Assembly: GCA_024449915.1 (NCBI GenBank)
Contig: JAMZAV010001431.1
Location: 85,839 to 149,838 of the forward strand
From: Sweltsa coloradensis
Taxonomy: Eukaryota; Arthropoda; Insecta; Plecoptera; Chloroperlidae
DNA: 64,000 nucleotides
Direction of reading: 5' to 3'
Both the position numbers and the translations under genes were made by a program. Below, piece by piece: positions 36,562 to 46,632 of this stretch; position 1 is the first letter of the stretch; each line of letters begins with the position of its first letter. Under the pieces are notes generated by a model. The model was not told where the DNA came from and searched no databases. It saw nothing but the letters and a program-made list of their open reading frames with translations.

Positions 36562-36569
36562 TGACGTCA
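36562..36569. promoter_or_regulatory. perfect CRE palindrome
   Basis: TGACGTCA lies in a GC-richer segment, 86 bp after the donor of the 36.3-kb exon, near two CAGCCATTTT/GGCCATCTTG motifs. It could mark an internal promoter for a short dysc isoform. Nothing else supports transcription start here. Confidence 0.25.
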
Positions 36570-36714
36570 CGACGATCATCTTTGCGAGTGCTAGTGGTCG
36601 ATCATTGCTTGCGTTTCATGAGAATATGTCTAAGGGAATGTGTGCATGCCGAAATGTCTGCCGTCCACCGTCGCTTTGAGCTTGTTATATTTTATGTTGG
36701 TATGTGTCGTTATT

Positions 36715-36734
36715 TTTTTATTTTTTTATTTTTA

Positions 36735-36806
<72 letters not shown>

Positions 36807-36822
36807 TTATTATTATTATTAC
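36715..36822. repeat. (TTA)n microsatellite
   Basis: About 30 TTA units with a few TTTTTA interruptions lie inside the intron. Poly-Leu and poly-Tyr frames across it are artefacts. Confidence 0.95.
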
Positions 36823-39800
36823 CACTATCGGTTCTATGGTTTTTGCTTGAACTGTTGCTTTGACAACAAGCCAGTTTTCTGTGAAAATATAAATACTCTA
36901 TTTTGTTAATTTGACCCTTATTTCTTCACTGAACTAACCAATGTAAAGAAGTTCGTTTAACTTTATATTTGAGTTGAATCTGACATTTACGTAAATATAA
37001 CAGTTTTACCCAATTTGTTATAGAAGTTACTTTACAATAAAGTTGCATTTGAAAAATGTAATAGAAAAGGGGTATTGAAGTTATAACCTGACAAAACTAA
37101 ATTAAAATATAGTTGAGAGGATGCAAGAACCCCTTGTTTAGTTATGAATTTTTAGCACAATTATTTATAATGGTTAAAAAAGATTTCAGAAGGAATAACA
37201 AAAATACATATTTGTTTTAACATTTATTTAACGCGCATATTATCTAATATAATATGCCCTGCATTAGGTTGACTTTAGGCTATTTTCCTACATCCACCTG
37301 ATGAACCTGTAGAATTAAGCACCTGAAAACTGGATGCTTCATTTCTGTTAAAAATGCGCCAATGACAACATTGTCTGAGCTCGGGTGCGTTTTTGCTTGG
37401 CTTAGCGTTGCCTGGCATAAATGTAGACATTCCAAATCAATACTTTTTAGTTACTAATAGAATTGATGACTCTTGTATCCTCGACCTTCCCAGAGTGTGT
37501 GGCGTACTGCGTATCATGGGCATTACTACCATCGAGCTTCAATAATTACTACATACTTGTTCAATGTGACTGTTTCCCTTATCCGTTTGGACGGAGCGCA
37601 CATGCGTAATTGATTCTGCAAATCGTCTCTTGAGAATTACTATAACTACTTCACGTTGCTAATAGCCTTAGGGCAACATAGGTCTAAGTCAATAACGTAA
37701 GAAGCCACAGGATCACCCACTGCCTTCTAGATGACCAAGATAACTATTACAAGTAATTGCACAAGTACCCAAACAGACAACTTGACTCTGCTGTCAATCG
37801 GAAACACGAATTGTTGTTTGTGAATTGATCATCATCTACATCATCATAAAAATATATATTATTTGAGCTAGTTTTATTTGTAATATTTTTATTTGTAATC
37901 TTGTTGAGTTCTTAAAAACAGTTATCAAATATTGATTTATCATGTCAAATGCTATTTATTAGTGGAACAACCCTAGACCCTCAAATTTGTTGATTGACTT
38001 ACATGTTTCGGTGATAGTGAGGTGTGCCCGACGAAACCTAAGTTGCACGGTTCGTAATTTGCCGCCGAACGAACTTTGTTTCATTAAATAGATAATAATA
38101 TTTTCCTGGCAAATATAGTCTTTACATTTGGTGACGAATACGAATAACTATTAATAAACAACACATTGTCAAAGTTACAAATTTAATGTCAACAACACAT
38201 AGTGCGCATATTCCGCGAATTCCACTTGATAACAATCAAAAACGCTTTTCAAATACTTCTGCTTTTATATAATCTCATCACGCTATAATGTATTCACTTA
38301 TTCTAAATAAAGGTAACTTTTCCTACGTGTATATTTAAATGGACACAAAATTGTCATTGCATGTATAGTAGGGTTGTAGCGACCAGTATAACAATCTATA
38401 ACTTTATAATCTACCATTATCATGCAGACATGTAGAGAAAAAAAAGAAACACAATTTAAATGGAAATCAAGCGTTTACAAAAATTAATTTATAAACGCAT
38501 GATTCTGTCCTGTTCTCGCTAGAAGCGTAACACCTTCGGAAGAAAAACCAGCCGTACAATTCAATGTATCGTAGTATGTCAATGTGGCTTATCTTGTCGG
38601 CACACGTTGATAAATAAATAGATTTAACATTTTAGATACATATTTATATAATTTGGTGTTAATCTCTGTACAAGTTGCCTGTAATCGTAAGATGATTGGG
38701 TTTTCTTGATAATTAATGCGTACTTTACTATAAAATCTATTTCATTTGAATATATTACTATATTGTGAATTCAATTTATCGAAATAACAACACACAGAAA
38801 GACACAAAACACAGAAAGAGCGTCACGCGCATACGTTGTACTAATTGCACAACGTGTTACATATTATTACTATTTTCATTTATTTGCGGATGCTAAACAA
38901 GTCGATATCTCAATATAAGCATATCTTGTAAATTAAAATGATAAAATATGATTTTAACTTATCAATTGAAGGAAAAAGGTGTAGTCAAAACGTTTTGGAT
39001 TGTGGTCGTCGGAAAGACTGTAAATATTGGTTTTGTATTCGGTTTATTGTATTATTTTATTAAGTTATTTTAAAGCTCACCAATTCGTTATAGATCTCTA
39101 TACCATAAGGGCACAGGACATAGTGTATTCACAGATTTACACATAATATCACATTTATACATCGTCATACACATCAGATCATTGGGTTTATCGAAGCGAG
39201 TATGGTGTGTTTAAGTTGTTCTCAAGTGAAGTATTATATTTTAATTTATATATGCACAGGATCACAAATCAGCTCCCGCTTATGTGCGTCACTTTACCTT
39301 ATTTCAAAATAGAATCTGATTAAAATGACACCGTGGATTAGTCCAACATAGTCCTTAATGAACTCCATGATCTCCACTCTATGATCGCACTACCTAGGAA
39401 TTAGAACACAAGGAATTCTGCAAAACTCCATCATGGACCATCACTATCAAGGATTTACTGTGCTTTACAACAAGTTGTTAAATAACATTGTCTAATTGTC
39501 AAATACCAGGTCTTCTGTATAAACTGTATATAGAATTATGTTTAGAACTAATTAATTAGTGTTATTTCATCATTTGTTTTTCGTGTCCTATTGTTATAAT
39601 ACATTTTACCCAATATTTTTGCCAATTAAGTTATACTGTGCAGATATAATAGACACATAAATAATGAGGTCCTACGTAATTTTGAATTTTACTGGCTCAA
39701 TTCAATCTTTTTTTAATACAAACAAGATTCAATAAAAAGTAGATTTTTTTAGGTAGACTCTTTTAGTTTGCGAATTACTAGTTTCGAAAACTTGTTTTAA

Positions 39801-40491
39801 ATTATTCCTAATCGAAAGGATTTTTAAGCAGCGGATTATTATAGTAGTGCTAAAACATCATTATTCAATCTAGGAACTCCAAATATATCTACCTTGCTCA
39901 TTTGCGATGCTATCGATATCCATTGTATTCATATGTCAATATTTGATAAAAAGTCATATAGATTTTATCTTAATTAAGCTTATTGCACTACCTACACGTC
40001 GACGAGCGCCGGGCGCTTAGCACAGAAGCTAGATGAACCATTTACCACCTCTCCAGAAAGCGTCACAATAAGAACAGCCACTTCCGGCATCGAGCACTTG
40101 CCGGCGCGTAGGTAGTGAAACAAGCTTCACTGCGAATGAGCGAATGAATGAGTGAATATATGTCAACCCCAACCAAATGACATAATATACATCACAACCA
40201 AAAATACCAAGGCACTTGAACATAAAAGCAGTATTTTGCTTATAGGCAACTGTAGTTGCAAGTATTATTTAGTTCTGAATATATTGCACGGAATTTATAC
40301 TTAGGTAGTCACAACACTTGTAAGAAATCTAGGTTCATAAATTTAAGTCATTACTATCGGTTTAATTTCAATATTTTCATTCTGTTGCCCTGGTTCATTG
40401 TTGTAAATAACAGTATTTCATAATTAGATACGTATTCAAAATCATGTGTGCATCGTTTTCATGTAACGCATCGAAATCAACTTGTAAAGTA
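36823..40491. other. dysc intron, no internal features recognised
   Basis: AT-rich sequence between the exons at 36330 and 40735. There are no strong open frames, RNA genes or organised repeats. Frames near 40029-40223 are unrecognised. Confidence 0.5.
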
Positions 40492-40517
40492 GAAGTGATG
40501 AATGAAGTCATCACTTC
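40492..40517. repeat. 10-bp-stem hairpin in intron
   Basis: GAAGTGATGA, a 6-base loop and TCATCACTTC form a perfect stem about 220 bp before the PDZ3 exon. Function unknown. Confidence 0.6.
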
Positions 40518-40734
40518 ATGAAACTGAAGAATAGACTTTAATCACACCCACCCACTTCTTATGCATTACTATTTTATTGGTCAGATGTATAGAACTTATA
40601 GGAATGCATGCAATCTATGCAGTAGAATAACTTTTCAAGCTTCCCAACAGCGCTGGCTATGGGAAATAATGGAAGACATAGTGTTACCTTTGCGAATGCA
40701 AACAACCTCGAAAAGTTGCTTTTTAACGTTGCAG

Positions 40735-40866
40735 GGCGCGCTAGTGGTTCCCGACCAGGAGGGCAACCTACGGATAACTGTAAAGAAGACCAAGCCTATC
40801 CTGGGCATCGCGATCGAGGGTGGGGCCAACACGAAACATCCTCTACCGCGCATCATCAACATCCAC
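40735..40866 (+). CDS. dysc: whirlin/dyschronic homologue, exon encoding the first half of PDZ3
   Basis: This is a 132-bp exon (44 codons, phase 0 both sides), with acceptor TTGCAG ending at 40734 and donor GTGAGT at 40867. The peptide starts GALVVPDQEGNLRITVKKTK and contains ILGIAIEGG, the PDZ carboxylate-binding loop region (the GLGF position). It ends NTKHPLPRIINIH. The 'gly-gly, alanine, basic, leucine-proline-arginine-ile' pattern is characteristic of the C-terminal PDZ of whirlin and its fly orthologue dyschronic. These scaffolds act in hair-cell stereocilia and at synapses, and in flies they support channel localisation. The last 30 coding bases plus the donor are repeated twice more downstream. 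Using either downstream donor would put stop codon TGA (40894-40896) in frame, so the first donor is the productive one. Confidence 0.88.
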
Positions 40867-41066
40867 GTGAGTACAATCAGCACACTTCACCGGTGAAACG
40901 GCATGCTTATCATCCTCTACCGCGCATCATCAACATCCACGTGAGTACAATCAGCACACTTCACCGGTGAAACGGCATGCTTATCATCCTCTACCGCGCA
41001 TCATCAACATCCACGTGAGTACAATCAGCACACTTCACCGGTGAAACGGCATGCTTATCATCCTCT
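40837..41066 (+). repeat. 74-bp tandem triplication spanning an exon end and its splice donor
   Basis: Units start at CATCCTCTACCGCGC (40837, 40911 and 40985). A fourth partial copy starts at 41059 and diverges after CATCCTCT. The three units are essentially identical. Each holds the final ten codons of the exon, the GTGAGT donor, and the intronic CACTTCACCGGTGAAACGG, which contains the small palindrome TTCACCGGTGAA. Confidence 0.97.
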
Positions 41067-41083
41067 TGCGTATTATTAAATAG

Positions 41084-41475
41084 CGGTTAAGCAATTCGAA
41101 GTAAAGCAGCCATTGGGCGTGGTCAGGGGTAGTGTGGGTTACCGCTATGCCCTGAAACTCACGTATACCGCTGGCTAGAGCAGATGGAGAGTTCGATCTT
41201 CGAGAGCTAGTGTAACGGCTTCGTTCTCCTTGACGTCTGCTCGGCAGTCCGGGTTTGTGGAGGAACCTATATGACTGTCAAGGTTACACCATCCTTTCGG
41301 ATGGGACGTTAAGCCGTTGGTCCCCTTGGTACTTTTCGAAAGGAGTAGGCTATGTGCCGGTACCGGGTTTCCCCTCCTCCTTTCTGTTCATACTGCATCC
41401 TCATCTATCACCACTCATCGTCTCGAATAGCCAAAGTGCATTAATATGAGACGTTAAGCAACATCCAATCAATCA
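41084..41475 (+). mobile_element. 5S rRNA-derived SINE (SINE3 type), copy 2, in dysc intron
   Basis: It begins CGGTTAAGCAATTCGAAGTA, matching 5S rRNA from about nucleotide 30. It continues with GGGCGTGGTCAGG and GTGGGTTACCGCT, then the same body as copy 1 (CTCACGTATACCGCTGG, GTACTTTTCGAAAGGAGTAG). It ends in CATCCAATCAATCA. A 9-bp target duplication, ATTAAATAG, flanks it at 41075-41083 and 41476-41484. It is 5' truncated by about 30 nt of 5S compared with copy 1. Confidence 0.92.
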
Positions 41476-41484
41476 ATTAAATAG

Positions 41485-44400
41485 GGTCCGCAAATGACAT
41501 AGTACTAGTACATAGTTCTAACACTGGGAAACACAAAACTAAGAATGATAGCGTTACCATCAACATCATCACCACCAAAACGGTCTTTATCAAGGCCACC
41601 ATTGGTGACAATCTCGATAAACATCGAGGGCATTTCTACTCAAAAAGAAGTTTTATTATCTTACCTGTGCAAAGCACACACATGCGATATTTTGCTAGTA
41701 CAAGAGACACATAGGGGCCACACGAGCACCAGACCAAAGATCAGTGGCTCGGAGCTGATCATAGAAAGACCACATGACCAGTACGGGAGCGCAATTTTTG
41801 CCAGACCAGGAGCTAACATCGTCTCGGCTTCTTTGACGGAGAGAGATGACGTAGAGCTGTTGACCATCCGCACCGCGCAATACTCCGTGACCTCGGTGTA
41901 CAAACCACCAAATGCAAAGTTCAAATTCGTGGAACCAGACAACTTCAGCTATCAAGGTACCAATTTTGTGGTTGGCGATTTTAACTGCCAAAACACTGCA
42001 TGCGGGTACCAGGAGACCAACGACAATGGTGAATATCTCGAGTCATGGGCGGAGGCAAACGACTTGCAGCTGATCCACGACCCGAAGCTGCCTTCCTCTT
42101 TCAACAGTGGTCGGTGGAAGAGAGGTTATAACCCTGACAACATATTTGTGACCTCAAGAATTGCGGCACAGTGTGAGAAGCAAGTTAGTCAACCAATCCC
42201 TCGGACTCAACATAGACCAATCATAGTCACAGTTCGTGCGGTGGTCAAGCCGGAACGAGTCCCTTTCCAGAGGCGGTTCAACTTCAAAAAGACCGATTGG
42301 GCAGGATTCAGCACCGACCTAGATGCTGAAATTGCCCTTATCCCTCCCAAAATCGAGAATTACGACATATTCATCGGACTAGTCAAACAAATCTCAAGGA
42401 AGAACATCCCAAGAGGCTGCAGAACAGAATACATCCCTGGTTTAAACGGAGATACCAAACCCCTGCTGGACCGCTACAAGGCCTTGTTCGAGGAAGACCC
42501 ATTTGCAGAAGAGACGATGGAAGCTGGAGAAGTACTCATGTCAGCCATAGCAGAGGACCGGAAGGCAAAGTGGTGTGAACTTGTGGAGAATCTGGACATG
42601 AAACAGAACAGCAGAAGGGCCTGGAAACTCCTGAAAAACCTTAGTGGGGATGCGACAAAGCCAAAAAATAACTTCACGGAAGGAACTCCAAACCAGGTAG
42701 CTAGCCAACTGCTTATCAACGGCAAGACGTCCGGACGAAAGTTGAAACATCCTATAGTGCGGGACGTGGAACACGAGACAGACCATCTTGGTACAGGGTT
42801 TACTATGCCAGAACTTGAAGCTTCCATCAAGGCCCTAAAGCGTAACAAAGCGGCTGGTGTGGACGAGCTCAGGGTTGAGCAAATTCAGAATTTCGGCCCA
42901 AAGACTCTACAATGGCTTCTGGAGCTTATGAATGCCTGCGTATCGCAGATGACAATACCGAAGATGTGGAGACAGGCAAGAGTGGTCGCTCTACTGAAGC
43001 CAGAGAAAGACCCCAATGACCCCAAAAGCTTCCGCCCTATATCCTTGTTGTGCCACCTTTTTAAGCTCCTAGAACGACTTATCCTGAACCGTATCGCGAG
43101 CACCTTGGAAGAAAGGTTTATACCACAACAAGCGGGTTTCAGACCTGGTAAATCTTGCTGCGGACAAATCCTTAACCTTACCCAACACATAGAGGACGGC
43201 TTTCAGAGGAAGGAAATCACGGGCGTCGTTTTCATAGACCTTACGGCTGCATTTGACACTGTAAACCATAGGAAACTACTGAGGAAAGTGTATGAGGAGA
43301 CAAAGGACTTCCGACTTACAACGATGATCGGTACTTTACTACAGAACAGAAGGTTCTATGTTTTGCTGCAGGGAAAGAATAGTCGTTGGAGAGTGCAGAA
43401 GAATGGACTGCCCCAGGGAAGCGTGTTGTCGCCAGCACTTTACAACGTCTACACCAACGACCAGCCCACCCCTGACTACATACGGCAGTACATTTTTGCT
43501 GACGATTCAGCGTTGGCAGCCCAAGGCTTCAAGGCTCTAGTTTCACGGAGGTCGAGGGAAAACTGTCAAGTGCCCTGGAGGAACTCTCCCAGTACTATGA
43601 CTCGAACCAGTTGAAGCCAAACCCGAGTAAGACACAGGTGTGTGCTTTTCACCTGAAAAACCGCGAGGCCAGGAGAGAACTGGATATAGTATGGAGAGGT
43701 AAAAAACTCCAACACTGCCTGACACCTAAATATCTGGGTATCACACTGGATCGCACGCTAACTTTCAAGCAACACTGTACAAACACGAAGGGAAAGGTCA
43801 GCGCCCGAAACAACATTCTACAAAAGCTGACAAGCAAAACCTGGGGAGCACAACCATCCACGCTCAGGACATCAGCGCTCGCACTGTGCGTGTCGGACGC
43901 CGAGTATGCCGCTCCAGTGTGGAGCGCTTCTGTGCATGCGAAGCGAGTCGACGTCGCAATTAATGAAACTACGCGGATTGTGACGGGCTGTCTAAAACCA
44001 ACCCCGGTACATAAGTTGTACCCGCTTATCAGGATAGCACCCCCTCATATCCACCGGATATCCGCAGCAGACGTGGAAAGGACGAAGCAGGAGACAGACC
44101 CTTGCCACCCCATGTATGGACACCAACAGGCGGCAAAACGACTTCGTTCCAGAAAGAGCTTTTTGACCAGAACTCACGTTCTTAGAAGTTCACCAGAGGC
44201 AAATCGTGTCGCCCACTGGAACAGCGAACTGCCTGCACCGAACATTGCACCAAGGGAAGAGATCGCTCCAGGTGGTAACTGTCCCTTCGCGGTTTGGCGG
44301 ACATTAAACCGATTAAGAACTGGAGTGCCGAGATGCGGGACCAACATGCATAAGTGGGGCCTTTTACCAGCTGACCAAGAGCCCATGTGTGAGTGCGGAC

Positions 44401-44552
44401 AGGTACAGGATCCGAGTCACCTCCTGATTTGCCCCCGCCTCGACGAACCATGTACCCTGCGCGATATCTTGGAAGCAAATGCGAAAGGAATGGCTGTTGC
44501 AAATTTTTGGATATATAGTGTTTAACCGGACACGGAAAGTAAGTAAGTAAGT
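41485..44552 (+). mobile_element. Jockey/I-type non-LTR retrotransposon, 5' truncated
   Basis: The unit lies in the dysc intron in the sense orientation. It starts directly after the SINE's target duplication. It carries only the ORF2-type protein (endonuclease plus reverse transcriptase), with no ORF1/gag. It ends in an (AAGT)n tail at about 44536-44552, not poly(A). The left border is inferred from the SINE duplication, and no LINE target duplication was found. The 5S SINE tail (AATC type) differs, so this LINE is probably not the SINE's partner. Confidence 0.8.
41545..44525 (+). pseudogene. endonuclease-reverse transcriptase (ORF2-type) with one frameshift
   Basis: The first part (41545-43614) opens with an APE-type endonuclease: ILLVQETHRG near residue 50, VVGDFNCQN near 140, and a late TQHRPI in the position of the usual SDH motif. 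The reverse transcriptase follows: NKAAGVDELRVEQI, PISLLCHLFKLLERLI, QAGFRPGKSC, GVVFIDLTAAFDTVNH, GLPQGSVLSPALYNVYTND and the catalytic FADDSALA. Just after FADD the frame breaks, within about 43510-43560. The thumb and C-terminal region continue in another frame to 44525 (LKPNPSKTQ, PKYLGITLDRTLTFKQH, and a C-x-C-x(8)-H-x(4)-C cluster in CECGQVQDPSHLLICP). There is no other lesion, so the copy is young. Family: Jockey/I group; the exact clade is unresolved. Confidence 0.92.
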
Positions 44553-44821
44553 ACCAGAAGAGTATAAAGTTGGGCTATTCATAAATTTCAATGCTTTTGA
44601 GTGTGTAAGGCTTGGTTGTCATTTCTTAAGTTTTCTGCAAGTGTGAAATTCAATCCAAGATAAAAATGATGTATCGCTTCTGCCATTGTGAGCTATATCA
44701 TGAGCCAGCTGGGAGGATAATTCCGTTTTTAGTAGGTTAGTCGCATTCTTATCATAAGCAAAAGAACTGGAAAAAACATCTAGTTAAACAATCGTTTAAC
44801 AAGTATCTGTTCTGATTACAG

Positions 44822-44900
44822 GAAAACGGAGCGGCATTCGATGCCGGCGGTCTGGAGGTCGGCCAGCTGATTCTCGAGGTAGACGGGCAGAAAGTGGACG
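44822..44900 (+). CDS. dysc: whirlin/dyschronic homologue, exon encoding the middle of PDZ3
   Basis: This is a 79-bp exon between the acceptor GATTACAG (ending 44821) and the donor GTAAGT at 44901. It enters in phase 0 and leaves one base of a split Gly codon. The peptide begins ENGAAFDAGG and continues LEVGQLILEVDGQKVDG. The 'GGLxVGxLILEVDGxxVxG' stretch is the classic PDZ core: beta-D, helix A, and the strand with the conserved Asp-Gly turn. In whirlin PDZ3 the equivalent reads similarly after a 'G-x-A' loop. It joins seamlessly to the exon at 45480. Confidence 0.9.
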
Positions 44901-45479
44901 GTAAGTGGACTGTCAAGGTTTTTTGGAGCAAACGTAGACTTCAGGGAAAGATGCATGCATGGGATTTCCTCCTCTTTTCATATCATCCTCTGCACACTAT
45001 CAAATTGAGCAAAAGGTATTGTACTAGATGATATGACATTTTCAAAAGCTAGAAAATCTAAAATTACATGAGTCAATCTTGTTTTGAAACAAGTACCAGT
45101 TTGTCATTCATTTGGAAATCTCATCAAAATAAAAGTCCACTGACTGTTAGAAAGTATAAACCGTTTCTCAATTTAATAAATCTTTATTTAATTTATTATG
45201 TGCCCCGGGTGTCCCGATTGTCAGTCGGGTGCTGTACCGGTGTACCCCTACCGAGACGGGTAACTTAATAACTTCTGTATTGTTGGTTCATTAGATCTGG
45301 ATAGATTGGAATAGTACTTCAACGATACTGCTGCCTTTGAACTGACTAACAAAGCATTATTTATAATGTAATTATGTAATTCCTTTGTACGCGTGAATGG
45401 TAGATGACCCGTGTATCTGCGGGGCAAACTATACCCGAGGTAGTGACATGCAAGGTAAAACCTTCGTCTTATACTGCAG

Positions 45480-45622
45480 GAATGCACCACCAGGACGTGG
45501 CACGCCTTATCGCAGAGTCCTTCGCGAGACGCGAGCGACACGACATCGAGTTCTACGTGGTCGAAGCAAAGAAGTCGAATCTCGAGCCCAAGCCAACAGC
45601 GCTGATCTTCCTGGAAGCCTAG
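45480..45622 (+). CDS. dysc: whirlin/dyschronic homologue, terminal coding exon (end of PDZ3 and C-terminus)
   Basis: This is a 143-bp coding segment after the acceptor ATACTGCAG ending at 45479. Its first two bases complete a Gly codon with the preceding exon. The protein continues MHHQDVARLIAESFARRERH, the PDZ helix-B with the ligand-facing His at its start. It then runs through DIEFYVVEAKKS to the C-terminus NLEPKPTALIFLEA and stop TAG (45620-45622). The 'VEAKKSNLEPKPTALIFLEA'-type tail following PDZ3 is what leads me to dyschronic rather than a generic PDZ protein. Vertebrate whirlin ends shortly after the PDZ in a different short tail. The four exons together give about 166 residues of a protein that is normally much longer, so the start lies far upstream. 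Confidence 0.9.
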
Positions 45623-45880
45623 CGGCAGTAGTCTCCTTTCCTCTATCGTGACTCCCTTGGTGCAGTTGCACAACGCTTCAAATGCTGTGCAGTCTGGATT
45701 GCGCAGATTGCACACTATCTTACCTACTGAGCTCGCTCTTTTTTATCACTTTTCGTTTCATGACCACATTGTCACTTTTTAAGTCCGCGTCTATGGAAAG
45801 TCAGTAACCGCGTCTCATTTAATAACGTACATTCTAAAACATCTCGAGTTTTTATCAGTCTATTTGATTGTCACAGATCA

Positions 45881-45886
45881 AATAAA
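45881..45886 (+). terminator. candidate polyadenylation signal for the dysc transcript
   Basis: AATAAA lies 259 bp after the stop codon in AT-rich sequence; a second AATAAA is at 45968-45973. Which is used cannot be told from sequence. The palindrome at 46005 begins 32 bp beyond the second signal. Confidence 0.45.
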
Positions 45887-46004
45887 ATTTTGTTTAAATT
45901 TGTCTTGAATATTAAATGTACTCCTTTCAAACAATGTGTTTTTAATATGCTATTTAGATATAAATCAAATAAATAGTAAAATTCTATACGGTTTTGTAAG
46001 GATA

Positions 46005-46630
46005 AGGCTATTCCACCGCGTTTTTCTATTTTCCAAAATATGCTACTATGTTAAAATATAGTGAATGGCTTTGAAACATGGCTATTTTAGAAAATCAAAA
46101 ATATTTTTTCCAAATTTTTCTGATCCGGTACACGGCCAATATAGCCACCTCAAAATAATTTCAAACTTCAATTCGCCAGGGCACACCATTCAACGTACGG
46201 TGTTGTGCTTTTGTGACATTAATTTTTAACTGTTTTTCTATGGACTGACTGAGAGAAAACAGATTTATTTTAACAATTGTCTTTCCAGCGAATTTTTTCG
46301 TTTAGCGGTATTTTTACCGATTTGTACCGCCAAACGAAAAAATTCGCAGGAAAGACAATTGTTAAAATAACTCTGTTTTCTCTCAGTCAGTCCAAAGAAA
46401 AACAGTTGAAAATTAATGTCACAAAAGCACAACACCCTACGTTGAATGGTGTGCCCTGGCGAATTGAAGTTTGAAATTATTTTGAGGTGGCTATATTGGC
46501 CGTGTACCGGATCAGAAAAATTTGGAAAAAATATTTTTGATTTTCTAAAATAGCCATGTTTCAAAGCCATTCACTATATTTTGACTTAGTAGCATATTTT
46601 GGAAAATAGAAAAACGCGGTGGAATAGCCT
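46005..46630. mobile_element. 626-bp near-perfect palindromic MITE with TA target duplication
   Basis: Two 306-bp arms (46005-46310 and 46325-46630) flank a 14-bp loop. The termini are AGGCTATTCCACCGCG and its inverse, and TA duplications lie at 46003-46004 and 46631-46632. The arms differ at only a handful of positions, for example ACGTACGG against CCTACG. There is no coding capacity. TA flanks point to a Tc1/mariner-type transposase acting in trans. Confidence 0.9.
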
Positions 46631-46632
46631 TA

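Noticed and set aside
36333..36863. 176-codon frame taken as one gene
   Set aside because: Only the first 147 bp behaves as an exon, ending at a GTAAGT donor. The rest translates intron and a TTA microsatellite.
40837..41066. CRISPR-like or satellite array
   Set aside because: It is a three-unit tandem duplication without variable spacers, in a eukaryotic gene.
42474..44591. minus-strand frames of 60-124 codons across the LINE
   Set aside because: They are antisense shadows of the reverse transcriptase reading frame.
45248..45715. 155-codon minus-strand frame
   Set aside because: Antisense to the terminal PDZ3 exon and its 3' UTR.
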